A stretch of 64,000 bases of DNA, taken from Hydrogenophaga sp. Its GTDB lineage: Bacteria; Pseudomonadota; Gammaproteobacteria; Burkholderiales; Burkholderiaceae_C. Shown here in pieces: positions 18,564-27,159 of the stretch (position 1 is its first letter; every line of letters begins with the position of its first letter). Under the pieces are notes generated by a model. That model had not been told where the DNA came from. It ran no database searches and saw only the letters and a program-made list of their open reading frames with translations. Where the stretch lies: positions 1 through 64,000 of the forward strand of contig JAURYH010000008.1 in assembly GCA_030653975.1 (NCBI GenBank), in the 5' to 3' direction. A program made the position numbers and the translations under genes.

Positions 18564-19940
18564 TCAGGGCCGGGGATCTTCGCGGTATTCCACGAAGGCG
18601 CGTGCGCGCACGTCTTGTGACCAGTTCAACAGCACCGCCTGGGCTTTCTGATCCCGCAACCGGGCGCGGGCCACTTCGCGCTGTTCACGTTCGTTCATGG
18701 CGGTATCGCGGCGCTCATCGACCCGGATGAGGTGCACACCAAAGCGCGACACCAGCGGCTGCGACATCTCGCCGGGTTGCAGCCTGTCCATCACCTCTTC
18801 AAACTCGGGGACAAACTGCCCCGGAACGCTCCAGCCCAGATCACCCCCCTGGCTCGCCGAACCGTCCTGGCTGTGCTCTCGCGCCAGTTCTTCAAAGCGG
18901 CCCTGCCCGCTGGCCACCTGCTGGCGGTACCGATTGAGCCGGGCGACCGCATCGGCCTGGCTGAGCTGGGGTCCTGTGCGCAGCAGGATATGGCGCGCGC
19001 GGGTCTGGGTGACGGTGAACTCGGGTGAAGAACCGGCCTGGCGCCTGTCGATCAGCTTGAGCACGTGGAAGCCCGCTTCACTGCGCAGCGGCCCCGCGAT
19101 ACCCCCGGCGACCAGTGAACGTGTCGCTTCAACGAACAAGTCCGGCAGCCGGGCAATCGGACGCCAGCCAAACTCACCGCCCGTCGCGCCCTCTGGCGCA
19201 TCGGAAAACTCCCGCGCCAGCGCAGCAAAGTCGCCCCCCGCGCGCGCGCGATCGGCCACGCTCTGGGCCCGGGCCTGCAACTCGCTGATGCGCGCAGCGC
19301 TGGCCGAATCGGGTACCTGCACCAACACATGAGCCAGACTCAGCTCCAGGCTGTCGGGGTTGTTGGCGCCCTGCTCCCGGATGAACGCGTCGATTTCGGA
19401 TTCGTTCACCTTCACCCGCAGTTCCACTTCGCGCTCGCGCACGCGTTGCAGCAGGATCTGGCCGCGCAGTTCGTTGCGCATCCGGTTGATGTCCAGGCCT
19501 TCGGCAGCCACACGCCGGCGAAACTCTTCCGGGGTGAGCTGGTTCTGGGCCGCGATCGCCTGTTCGGCCTGAGCGAGGGACGCCTCGTCCACACGCAGCC
19601 CCAGCTCGTTCGCCTCCTGTTGCTGAGCACGTTCGGCCACCAGCTGTTCCAGCACGAGGCGCGCCAGTTCCTCCCGGGGCGGCAGCGCGACGCCTCGCTG
19701 GGCGTACTGCTGTTCGACACGCAGCAGGCGTTGCCGCACTTCGCTGTTGGTGACCGGATCGGAATTGACCAGTGCAACGATGTAGTCCACCGTGCGCGTG
19801 GCCACGGACGGCTGTGTACTGCCTGCCCGTTCAAGCTCGCTGCTCAAGCGCAAGGACTGGGCGGAAACGGAATTCAGTGCGAACAGTGCCAGGCCGCACA
19901 ACAAAGCGGGCAAAGGGCGCAAGCGGGCAATGTCGGTCAT
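18564..19940 (-). CDS. surA: Periplasmic chaperone/peptidyl-prolyl isomerase SurA
   Basis: Escorts outer-membrane proteins, including LptD, through the periplasm. The 458-residue protein has a Sec signal peptide ending near VSA-Q (residue 27), a SurA N-terminal helical domain and two parvulin PPIC domains (about residues 195-295 and 310-405, each with the Fxx[15 protein letters not shown] pattern). The C-terminal helix is present. The start at ATG 19940 lies 15 bases after the lptD stop, implying co-transcription with its main client. Confidence 0.96.
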   Translation of the reverse strand: MTDIARLRPLPALLCGLALFALNSVSAQSLRLSSELERAGSTQPSVATRTVDYIVALVNSDPVTNSEVRQRLLRVEQQYAQRGVALPPREELARLVLEQLVAERAQQQEANELGLRVDEASLAQAEQAIAAQNQLTPEEFRRRVAAEGLDINRMRNELRGQILLQRVREREVELRVKVNESEIDAFIREQGANNPDSLELSLAHVLVQVPDSASAARISELQARAQSVADRARAGGDFAALAREFSDAPEGATGGEFGWRPIARLPDLFVEATRSLVAGGIAGPLRSEAGFHVLKLIDRRQAGSSPEFTVTQTRARHILLRTGPQLSQADAVARLNRYRQQVASGQGRFEELAREHSQDGSASQGGDLGWSVPGQFVPEFEEVMDRLQPGEMSQPLVSRFGVHLIRVDERRDTAMNEREQREVARARLRDQKAQAVLLNWSQDVRARAFVEYREDPRP

Positions 19941-19955
19941 GTGGATCTGTGTGGG

Positions 19956-22472
19956 TCAGTCGTACTGCTGGAAACGGCTTGGCGGGGCAATTTCTTCACG
20001 CAGGTACTGGTATTTCGGTACGTTGCCCTGCAGGGTCTGAAGCGAGCTTGCGCCGACGCGAGAGAAGCCGGAAAACTCAAGCTGGAACAAGATGCTCTGG
20101 TTGGCTGCGGTCGTGCTCTGCTGCAGACGGGACACCACCACGCGCCCCAGCCAGCACCCGGCATCGTATTCAAATCCGGCCACGAGGTCGATGATCTTGC
20201 GATCGGGCATGCTGTAGTTCAAGCGCCCGACAGAGTACCACTGGCCCGGCCCCAGGGCACGACCCGGCACACGCGCCGGCGCATTCCCCCACAAGGCGGC
20301 GAGCGGCCACTGCCAGCCCAGATCAATCTGTTCGCTGGTGCCGCGCTGGATGCGATAGGCGGCGCTGAGCACCCGGAAGGGCCCCGGCGTGTAACGCCCC
20401 CCCACCGTGGTCCGCACGCTCTCCCGGCTCTTGGGGTTGTACTGCAGGGTGGTGTCAAACGACCACAGCGGATCCCACTGGACACGGGCGGCCAGCAGCA
20501 TGTCGCTCAGCCGCTCGGTGACAGGCGTTCCTCCCGGCAATGTGACATTCTGGTCCTCGAGCAACAGGCGCTGGGCGATGCCCAGCCGGATCACCTCAAC
20601 GCCGTTGTCGACATCCAGCAGCCGGGAATTGACCCCCAGGGTCACCGCCCGGGTGTCCGAAATGCGGTCGTGGCCGTTGTAGGCGTTTTCGGCAAACATC
20701 GTCGCCAGGTTGAAGTCCCGTGCACCGGAGTCGAAGTTGGGCAGGCCCGTCTGGTCTCGGTAGGGCGTCCAGGTGAAAAACGCCCGGGGCTCCAGCGTCT
20801 GCGTGTACTGACGGCCGAAGTAGGCGGCCGGTCGTTCGAACACCAGGCCGCTGTCCAGGCTGACGGTGGGCACCGCCCGCGAAGCCGACGTGGGGACACC
20901 GGCGGTGTTGTCAAACTGGTACTGGGTCGCATGCAGGCGCGCACGCGGCTGCACAAACCAGCCAGGGGACTGCCAGCGACGGGTGAGTTCGGCCACAGCC
21001 AGGGATCGATCCCCCCCGGATTTGAGCTCTCCGGCCGTGGACAGAACGGAGCGCTGGAAGCGGGTGAAGTTGGTGCGGACCGCAACATCCCAATCCGATG
21101 AGCCCAACAGGGTTTGGTCCGTTTTCTGGTAGCTCAAGCCCACAGACGGCAAACGATCAAAAGGCGGTGTGAACGGGGCACTGGTGTCCTGCAAAGCCTG
21201 CCACCGGTAGGCCCCGCCACCGATCGACCAAGGGCCGGAACTCCATCCTGCAACAACCTCGCTCGGCAGCAGCCGCGAGGTCAAGGACGTGATCGAACGC
21301 GGAAAATCGCGCCAATAGTTGTCATCGCCCACACGGTTCAGGTTCACACGCAGGCCGATCGGGCCTCCGCCACCGACGTTGTCTGTCAGGCGCTGGTTGT
21401 GCTGCAGCGAATACGCCCAGCGGTCATCGTCGCGCAGCCGGTCCGACGGCATGAACGCGGCCCGCAGCCGCCCCGTGTAGCTCGGCTGCAGGTAGCGGAA
21501 CTCACCCGCAAGATCCACGCCCCGTTTCGTCATCAGGGACGGCACGAGCGTGGCGTCCATGTTGGGCGCCAGGTTCAGGTAATACGGGGCTGTCAGCTGC
21601 ACGCCGCTTTGATTGTCAATGGCCATGCTCGGCGGCAGGACCCCCGACTTGCGCTTGTCCGACAACGGGAAAGTGAAATAGGGCGCCGCCAGGATCGGCA
21701 CACCCTTGAACTCCAGCACACCGCCCTTGGCCGTGCCCACGTCTTCCTCGGTGTCCAGATCGATGGTGGTGGCGCGGACCAGCCAGTCGGGCATCCAGGT
21801 GCTGCCCGGCGGCCGCTCGCAGGTGGAGTAGCGCCCGTCGTGCACCACCATCTTGTCCCGGCTCAGGAAGTCGATGCGGCTGGCGTCGCCATTGGCCTGG
21901 TTCTTCAACAAACGGTAAGTGGGTTCCGAAAAATGGCCTTTGTAGGTCTCCACGTTCATCTGCAACTCGGGACCCTCGAAGCGGTCGCCACTGCGGTTGA
22001 TCAGGACATGGCCCGTGGCGAGCGCCTCGTTGGTGCGCTGGTCGAATTCGACCCGATCCGCGCGAATGACCGTGTCGTGGCGCCGGAGCTCCACCTCGCC
22101 CTCGATCACGGTGAGGTCGTCGGTCTTGCCTTCCATGCGCTCGCCCCACACAAAGGTCGGCAACTGCTTGCGCGTTTCTGGCGGCAGCGTCTCCTGCAAC
22201 AGGGCGCCCGGTTTGAGTCGGATCGATTCCCCGGCATCGGCATCCTGCGCCCACACCGGCACAGCCCCGGCACCCAGCGCCAGCACCGCAATGGCGCCCT
22301 GCACGGCCCGGGCCAGGCGGGTCGGTTCGGGACAGGCGCCGCTCGCTGCACGCGCGCTGCGGGAAAAAGCGGGGATGGGTCTGGAAGCAGGTTTCAAGGC
22401 GGTGTGTGGCAAAACGGCCGACTCTGAATGCTGTAGGAACTCGGCCCCGCTGCAACAGGTCGGCGGGACCAC
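19956..22472 (-). CDS. lptD: LPS-assembly outer-membrane protein LptD
   Basis: Beta-barrel that, with LptE, inserts lipopolysaccharide into the outer leaflet. The 838-residue frame has an N-terminal OstA/LptA-like domain (about 110-260) and a C-terminal barrel ending in a C-terminal aromatic-rich stretch. The start is uncertain: the frame begins at GTG 22472, but TTG 22412 or TTG 22397 would give a cleaner export signal ending at VWA-Q. No ATG lies in this region. It heads the lptD-surA-rsmA operon and diverges from amgK across about 120 bases. Confidence 0.95.
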   Translation of the reverse strand: MVPPTCCSGAEFLQHSESAVLPHTALKPASRPIPAFSRSARAASGACPEPTRLARAVQGAIAVLALGAGAVPVWAQDADAGESIRLKPGALLQETLPPETRKQLPTFVWGERMEGKTDDLTVIEGEVELRRHDTVIRADRVEFDQRTNEALATGHVLINRSGDRFEGPELQMNVETYKGHFSEPTYRLLKNQANGDASRIDFLSRDKMVVHDGRYSTCERPPGSTWMPDWLVRATTIDLDTEEDVGTAKGGVLEFKGVPILAAPYFTFPLSDKRKSGVLPPSMAIDNQSGVQLTAPYYLNLAPNMDATLVPSLMTKRGVDLAGEFRYLQPSYTGRLRAAFMPSDRLRDDDRWAYSLQHNQRLTDNVGGGGPIGLRVNLNRVGDDNYWRDFPRSITSLTSRLLPSEVVAGWSSGPWSIGGGAYRWQALQDTSAPFTPPFDRLPSVGLSYQKTDQTLLGSSDWDVAVRTNFTRFQRSVLSTAGELKSGGDRSLAVAELTRRWQSPGWFVQPRARLHATQYQFDNTAGVPTSASRAVPTVSLDSGLVFERPAAYFGRQYTQTLEPRAFFTWTPYRDQTGLPNFDSGARDFNLATMFAENAYNGHDRISDTRAVTLGVNSRLLDVDNGVEVIRLGIAQRLLLEDQNVTLPGGTPVTERLSDMLLAARVQWDPLWSFDTTLQYNPKSRESVRTTVGGRYTPGPFRVLSAAYRIQRGTSEQIDLGWQWPLAALWGNAPARVPGRALGPGQWYSVGRLNYSMPDRKIIDLVAGFEYDAGCWLGRVVVSRLQQSTTAANQSILFQLEFSGFSRVGASSLQTLQGNVPKYQYLREEIAPPSRFQQYD

Positions 22473-22594
22473 GAAACGCCCGCCCGGAACCAGGTCAGCG
22501 GCGCAATGGATTTTTGGAATCTGCGGCGATTATCCTATGCCTGTTGCCGCTTCCCGGCGACGGTCGCTGACACCCCCCAACCCCCGCCCCAGAC

Positions 22595-23686
22595 ATGCCC
22601 CCCAATACGAACGCCGTCGCGTGGACGGACCCGCAGCGCGAAGCCGCCTTCCTGGCCTGGCTGAAGCCCCTCGCCCGGCAGCACGGCCTGCTGGCGACCT
22701 CGCTGCGCCCGGCTTCCGCCGATGCCAGCTTTCGGCGCTACCTGCGGCTGGACCGCCTGAGCGGCGGCAGCCTCATCATCATGGACGCGCCACCGGCACA
22801 CGAAAACTGCCAGCCCTTTGTGCAGGTGGCCGCGCTGATGCGCGATGCGGGGTTGCTGGTGCCCGAGGTGCTGGCCTGGGACGAGCCGCAGGGCTTCATG
22901 CTGCTGAGCGACCTCGGTCATCAGACCCTGCTGGACGTGATCAACCCGGAACAGCCGCAGGCCAACCACGCCCACTACATGGCCGCGCTCGACAGCCTGC
23001 TGGCCTGGCAGCTCGCCTCGAAGCCCGGCGTGCTGCCGCCCTACAACGAGGCCCTGCTGCGGCGCGAACTGCAGCTGTTCCCTGACTGGTACCTCGCGCA
23101 GCACCGCCAGGTGACGCTGGATGCCAAGGAGGCCACGACGCTGCAGAAGGCCTTCGACAGCATCGTCCAGCGTTGCCTCGCCGCGCCCAGCGTCTACGTG
23201 CACCGCGACTTCATGCCCCGGAATCTGATGATCCCCCGCCTGCCTGGCACCACACCGGCCCAGCAGCTCGGTGTGCTCGATTTCCAGGACGCGGTCCACG
23301 GCCCCATCACCTACGACGTGGCCAGCCTGATGCGCGACGCCTTCCTGAGCTGGGAAGAAGACTTCGTCATCGACATCACCATCCGTTACTGGGAAAAGGC
23401 CCGCAAAGCCGGCCTGATGGACTTCGAAGAATGGCACAGCGATTTCGGCGCCTTCTACCGCGCGGTGGAATGGATGGGCCTGCAGCGCCATCTGAAGGTG
23501 GCTGGCATCTTCGCGCGCCTCACGCTGCGTGACGGCAAACCCAAGTACCTGGCGGATGCGCCGCGCTTCATCCACTACATCCGCAACACCACGCACCGCT
23601 ACCGCGAGCTCGGCCCGTTTCTCCAGCTCATCGACAAGATCGAAGGCTTCGAGGCCGCGTCGGGCTTCGCCTTCGGGCGGGTCTGA
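22595..23686 (+). CDS. amgK: AmgK-like MurNAc/GlcNAc anomeric kinase
   Basis: Aminoglycoside phosphotransferase-fold kinase expected to phosphorylate MurNAc at C1 for MurU. The 363-residue protein has the catalytic loop VHRDFMPRNLM (D205) and the metal-binding LDFQDAVHG (D229). An extended nucleotide-binding N-lobe carries ASFRRYLR. The divergent position next to lptD is the same as for amgK in Pseudomonas, supporting the assignment. Unlike there, the next gene is rsmE, not murU, which sits at 2.0 kb. ATG 22595 is the first good start. Confidence 0.87.
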   Translation: MPPNTNAVAWTDPQREAAFLAWLKPLARQHGLLATSLRPASADASFRRYLRLDRLSGGSLIIMDAPPAHENCQPFVQVAALMRDAGLLVPEVLAWDEPQGFMLLSDLGHQTLLDVINPEQPQANHAHYMAALDSLLAWQLASKPGVLPPYNEALLRRELQLFPDWYLAQHRQVTLDAKEATTLQKAFDSIVQRCLAAPSVYVHRDFMPRNLMIPRLPGTTPAQQLGVLDFQDAVHGPITYDVASLMRDAFLSWEEDFVIDITIRYWEKARKAGLMDFEEWHSDFGAFYRAVEWMGLQRHLKVAGIFARLTLRDGKPKYLADAPRFIHYIRNTTHRYRELGPFLQLIDKIEGFEAASGFAFGRV

Positions 23687-23693
23687 TCCCCAC

Positions 23694-24440
23694 ATGCCGC
23701 GCTTTCACTGCCCCGTCCCTCTGACCCTCGGCGCCGAGCTGGAACTGCCCGCTGCCGCTGCGCGCCACGTACAGGTGCTGCGCCTGCAACCGGGCGGCGT
23801 CATCACGCTCTTCAACGGCGAGGGCGGCGAATACAGCGCCACCATCCTGCGCATGGGCCGCAGCGACGTGGCGGTGCGCGTGGACAGCCATGAGGCCTGG
23901 GAGCGCGAAGCCAGCCGCCGTGTGCACCTGGCACTGGGCATGCCCGCCAACGACCGCATGGACTGGCTGGTGGAAAAAGCCGCCGAACTCGGCGTGGCCG
24001 GCATCCAGCCCCTGCACACCGCGCACAGCGTGCTGCGCCTGAGCGGCGAGCGCGCCACCAAGAAACAGGCGCATTGGCAGTCGGTGGCCATCGCTGCCTG
24101 CGAACAATGTGGCGGCAACCGCGTGCCGGCCGTGTCGCCGGTTCAGGAACTGGTGGCCTGGCTGAAATCAGGCGCCGCGCAAGGGGCCGATCCAGAGGCC
24201 ACCCGCCCCCTGCGCTGTCTGCTCTCGCTCGCGCCCGACACCCGCCCCCTGGCCGACGTGCTGCGCGACATGCCGGCCCAGGCACCGCTGCTGTTCCTGA
24301 GTGGCCCGGAAGGGGGGCTCAGCCCGTCCGAGGATGCCCAGGCCCGAACGGCGGGCTTCATCCCGGTGACGCTGGGCTCACGCGTGCTGCGCGCGGAAAC
24401 CGCCGCGCTGGCGGCGCTGGTCATCGCCTCGCAGCCCTGA
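23694..24440 (+). CDS. rsmE: 16S rRNA (uracil-1498-N3)-methyltransferase
   Basis: SPOUT-class methyltransferase modifying U1498 of 16S rRNA. The 248-residue protein has the N-terminal PUA-like domain (RHVQVLRLQPGG) and the SPOUT knot with LFLSGPEGGLSPSED near residue 200 and LGSRVLRAETA near residue 225, both diagnostic. The start at ATG 23694 is 7 bases after the amgK stop, so the two are probably one transcript. Confidence 0.96.
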   Translation: MPRFHCPVPLTLGAELELPAAAARHVQVLRLQPGGVITLFNGEGGEYSATILRMGRSDVAVRVDSHEAWEREASRRVHLALGMPANDRMDWLVEKAAELGVAGIQPLHTAHSVLRLSGERATKKQAHWQSVAIAACEQCGGNRVPAVSPVQELVAWLKSGAAQGADPEATRPLRCLLSLAPDTRPLADVLRDMPAQAPLLFLSGPEGGLSPSEDAQARTAGFIPVTLGSRVLRAETAALAALVIASQP

Positions 24441-24457
24441 AGCCGCGCTGGACCCCC

Positions 24458-24808
24458 TCAGGCGGTCGTGGCGTACATCGGCTTGCCATCGTTGAGGTAG
24501 AGCCAGCCCTTGACGATGCGGTAGATGAACCAGACCAGGCTGCCCAGCAGGACGAAGGCGCCCACCACCAGAAACAGGGTGAGCACACCGATCACGCTCC
24601 AGAGCAACGCGAACCAGAAGGTGCGGATCTGCCAGCGAAAATGGCTTTCCAGGTAGGTGCCGGCCACGTCGTCCTTCTTCACATAGTTCATGACGATGGC
24701 CACCAGGCAGGTGATACCGAGCAGCAGCGACGAAGCGTACAGCGCGTAGATCACCGTCGTGAGGGTCTTGTTGGCGTCGTCGGCCTTCGGTTCAGCGCTT
24801 GCGTTCAT
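24458..24808 (-). CDS. Small membrane protein (DUF4870-like)
   Basis: A 116-residue inner-membrane protein with three predicted membrane segments (around residues 20-42, 62-85 and a closely following hydrophobic run to about 99) separated by a short polar loop KKDDVAGTYLESHFRWQ. The ESHFRWQIRTFW sequence resembles DUF4870 and related small membrane proteins. Function is unknown. It converges with rsmE and diverges from the MFS gene across about 120 bases. Confidence 0.8.
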   Translation of the reverse strand: MNASAEPKADDANKTLTTVIYALYASSLLLGITCLVAIVMNYVKKDDVAGTYLESHFRWQIRTFWFALLWSVIGVLTLFLVVGAFVLLGSLVWFIYRIVKGWLYLNDGKPMYATTA

Positions 24809-24929
24809 GAGTCCTCCTGGAATTTGCGTCTCTACAGATGGTGCAAACGGCCGGCTGGCCGACTTTGCGCACTATACCGTCGGGTCCGCGACCCCAGAAG
24901 CGCCCAACGCCTTGTATAAACAACCACTT

Positions 24930-26105
24930 ATGAACAAGAATCTCTGGCTCCTGGCCGCCGCGCAAGGCCTGTTCCTGACCAACAACGTGGTCTTCATCGC
25001 CATCAACGGGCTGGTCGGGCTGTCGCTCGCGCCACTGGGCTGGATGGCCACCCTGCCCGTGATGGGCTACGTGGTGGGCGGGGCGCTGTCTACGCCGCTG
25101 GTGGCGCGCACCCAGAGTGCGTTCGGCCGCAAGGGCTCGTTCCAGATCGGGCTGCTGGTGGCGCTGGCTTCGGCGCTGCTGTGCGCCTGGGCGGCGTTCG
25201 ACAAAAACTTCTGGCTGCTCGTGACGGCCACCGTGATCGCCGGTTACTACAGCGCCAACGGCCAGCTCTACCGCTTTGCCGCAGCCGAACTGGCCGCGCC
25301 GGCCTTCCGCGAAAAAGCGGTATCGCTGGTGCTCGCGGGCGGTCTGGTGGGCGCGGTGCTCGGGCCCAATCTGGCGAGCCGCACGCGCAACCTGTTCGAG
25401 GTGCCGTTCGCGGGCGCCTACCTGTCGCTGGCGCTGGTGGCGCTGGTCTCGATAACCATCATGGCCTTTCTGAAGTTCCCACCGCTGCCGCCCAGGAAGG
25501 CCAACGCCGACACGGGTCGGCCGCTGCGCCAGATCATGAAACAGCCAGTGTTCATCGTGGCCACCGCCGGCGCTGCGCTGGGCTACGGCGTGATGAACCT
25601 GCTGATGGCCGCCACACCGCTGGCCATGCAGGTCTGCGGCTTCGAATTCGATGACGCCGCGCTGGTGCTGGAGTGGCACGTGATCGGCATGTTTGCACCG
25701 GGCTTTTTCACCGGCCACCTGATCAAGCGTTTCGGCACGCTCACCATCATGGGCGTGGGCGTGGTGCTCAACATCGCCTGCATCGCGGTGGCGCTCTCGG
25801 GCGTGGACCTGCACCAGTTCCTGATCGCGCTGTTCCTGCTCGGCGTGGGCTGGAACTTCCTCTTCACCGGCAGCACCACCCTGTCGCTGCAAGCCTACAG
25901 GCCGGAGGAAAAAGACCGCGCACAGGCCGCCATCAACTTTTTTGTTTTTGCCACCATGGCGCTCACCTCGTTCGCCTCCGGCGCACTGGTCACCACCCAG
26001 GGCTGGCTGTGGCTGAACGTGGGTTCGCTGGTGCCCGTGGCCCTCACCGGACTGGCGCTGGCGTGGCTGGCGTGGCTTCGGCGCCAAGCCCAGAATGCAA
26101 CCTGA
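24930..26105 (+). CDS. MFS transporter
   Basis: A 391-residue major facilitator superfamily permease with about twelve hydrophobic segments and a basic loop after TM2 (ARTQSAFGRKGSFQ), resembling the MFS loop signature. Substrate cannot be inferred; proteins like this are often annotated YnfM- or NreB-like. The start at ATG 24930 matches the first hydrophobic segment (LWLLAAAQGLFL); the open frame upstream would put a long polar stretch before it. It diverges from the small membrane protein gene. Confidence 0.9.
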   Translation: MNKNLWLLAAAQGLFLTNNVVFIAINGLVGLSLAPLGWMATLPVMGYVVGGALSTPLVARTQSAFGRKGSFQIGLLVALASALLCAWAAFDKNFWLLVTATVIAGYYSANGQLYRFAAAELAAPAFREKAVSLVLAGGLVGAVLGPNLASRTRNLFEVPFAGAYLSLALVALVSITIMAFLKFPPLPPRKANADTGRPLRQIMKQPVFIVATAGAALGYGVMNLLMAATPLAMQVCGFEFDDAALVLEWHVIGMFAPGFFTGHLIKRFGTLTIMGVGVVLNIACIAVALSGVDLHQFLIALFLLGVGWNFLFTGSTTLSLQAYRPEEKDRAQAAINFFVFATMALTSFASGALVTTQGWLWLNVGSLVPVALTGLALAWLAWLRRQAQNAT

Positions 26106-26151
26106 ACCGGTACCGGGCGGCGCAGGCCATCTTTTTTACGGGAGATGTCAC

Positions 26152-26245
26152 ATGGGACTGCTGGATTCACTGATGGGCGCCGCGCTGGGTCCGGACCTGA
26201 TGGGCATGATCGCCAGGCATGCTCGGCGGCCTGATGAAGCGCTGA
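26152..26245 (+). pseudogene. Shrunken, frameshifted YidB (DUF937)-like gene
   Basis: A good ribosome site (GGGAGATG) precedes ATG 26152, which reads MGLLDSLMGAALG, the typical start of YidB-type DUF937 proteins, then PDLMGMIA. One base out of frame, from 26219, the sequence reads MLGGLMKR and stops at 26245, the typical YidB ending. The intact family has about 100-140 residues; most of the middle is missing and the two ends are in different frames. I read this as a decayed remnant. In its own frame the ORF runs on to 26313 with meaningless sequence. Confidence 0.6.
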
Positions 26246-26275
26246 GCCCGGCGAAGCGAAACGGGGGTTTGCCCT

Positions 26276-27130
26276 TCAGACCACCGGCGCCAGCTGGTCG
26301 AGCCAGCCCTTGAGCAGGGCGTAGGCCGCCGATGGATCCTGCTCGTTGAAAATCTCGTGGAACTGGCCCTCCAGGCAATGGCTGGTCACACGCTCCCGTG
26401 GGGCCCCGGCGGCAAAGGCACGGCTCCCATCCGCCCGCACCAGGTGGTCGGCGCCAGCGTACATCAGCAAGGTGGGCACGGTCCAGTGCGGCGCTCCCGC
26501 CATCACACGTGGTCCGTTGCTGTCGATGAAGTTCGCCAGCCGTGCAGATATCCGGTCGTGCACCAGACGGTCCCGCTGGTAGGCCTCCACAACCTCGGGG
26601 TCGTGCGATATCCAGAGCGCATCCAGCCCGTTGGACAGGGCCAGGTTGGGCGCCCAGCGGTACAGCAGACGCATGAGCCCTTTTTGCAGCGGCCCGATCC
26701 CTGCGTCCAGCGCTGGCGAAGACAGCACCAGCGCGTCCACCGGCGACTGCTGGCGCAACACGAAGGTCGAGGCCACCAGACCGCCCATGCTGTGCCCGAG
26801 CAGGATCAGCGGACAAGCCCAAGGCTGCGCCAGGTGTCTGCGTGTGTCTTCAACCACCTCCTGCAGATCGTCGAGCAGGGCATCGTCGGAAGGCAGCACC
26901 CCGCGATCGCCGCCCGAATCGCCATGGCCGCGCTGGTCGTAGGCGCGCACGCAGAAGCCCCATTCGTTCAGGCGCTGAGCCAGCGGGTCGTAGCGCCAGG
27001 CGTGTTCACCCAACCCGTGCACGATGAGCACCACCCCGCGTGGCCGCATGCGCAAAGGCAATGGCCAGTCGTACAGCGCCAGGTTCAGGCCGTCGCGCAG
27101 GGTGAAGGGGGCTTGGGTGGTGTTGGACAT
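26276..27130 (-). CDS. Alpha/beta hydrolase (monoacylglycerol lipase-like)
   Basis: A 284-residue serine hydrolase resembling monoacylglycerol lipase/lysophospholipase. It shows the oxyanion-side HGLGEHAWRY, the nucleophile elbow GHSMGG near residue 113, and a C-terminal histidine in EGQFHEIFNE with an acidic partner in YAGADHLVRADG. No signal peptide, so cytoplasmic. The start at ATG 27130 gives a sensible N-terminus; the frame stays open upstream into the M20 gene. It lies 29 bases beyond the M20 peptidase stop, on the same strand. Confidence 0.9.
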   Translation of the reverse strand: MSNTTQAPFTLRDGLNLALYDWPLPLRMRPRGVVLIVHGLGEHAWRYDPLAQRLNEWGFCVRAYDQRGHGDSGGDRGVLPSDDALLDDLQEVVEDTRRHLAQPWACPLILLGHSMGGLVASTFVLRQQSPVDALVLSSPALDAGIGPLQKGLMRLLYRWAPNLALSNGLDALWISHDPEVVEAYQRDRLVHDRISARLANFIDSNGPRVMAGAPHWTVPTLLMYAGADHLVRADGSRAFAAGAPRERVTSHCLEGQFHEIFNEQDPSAAYALLKGWLDQLAPVV

Positions 27131-27159
27131 GTCGCCGGCAGCTCGGGGACTGGACAGCC

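Noticed and set aside
19329-21101. 590-codon plus-strand frame over surA and lptD
   Set aside because: Overlaps two conserved genes with signal peptides and family motifs on the opposite strand.
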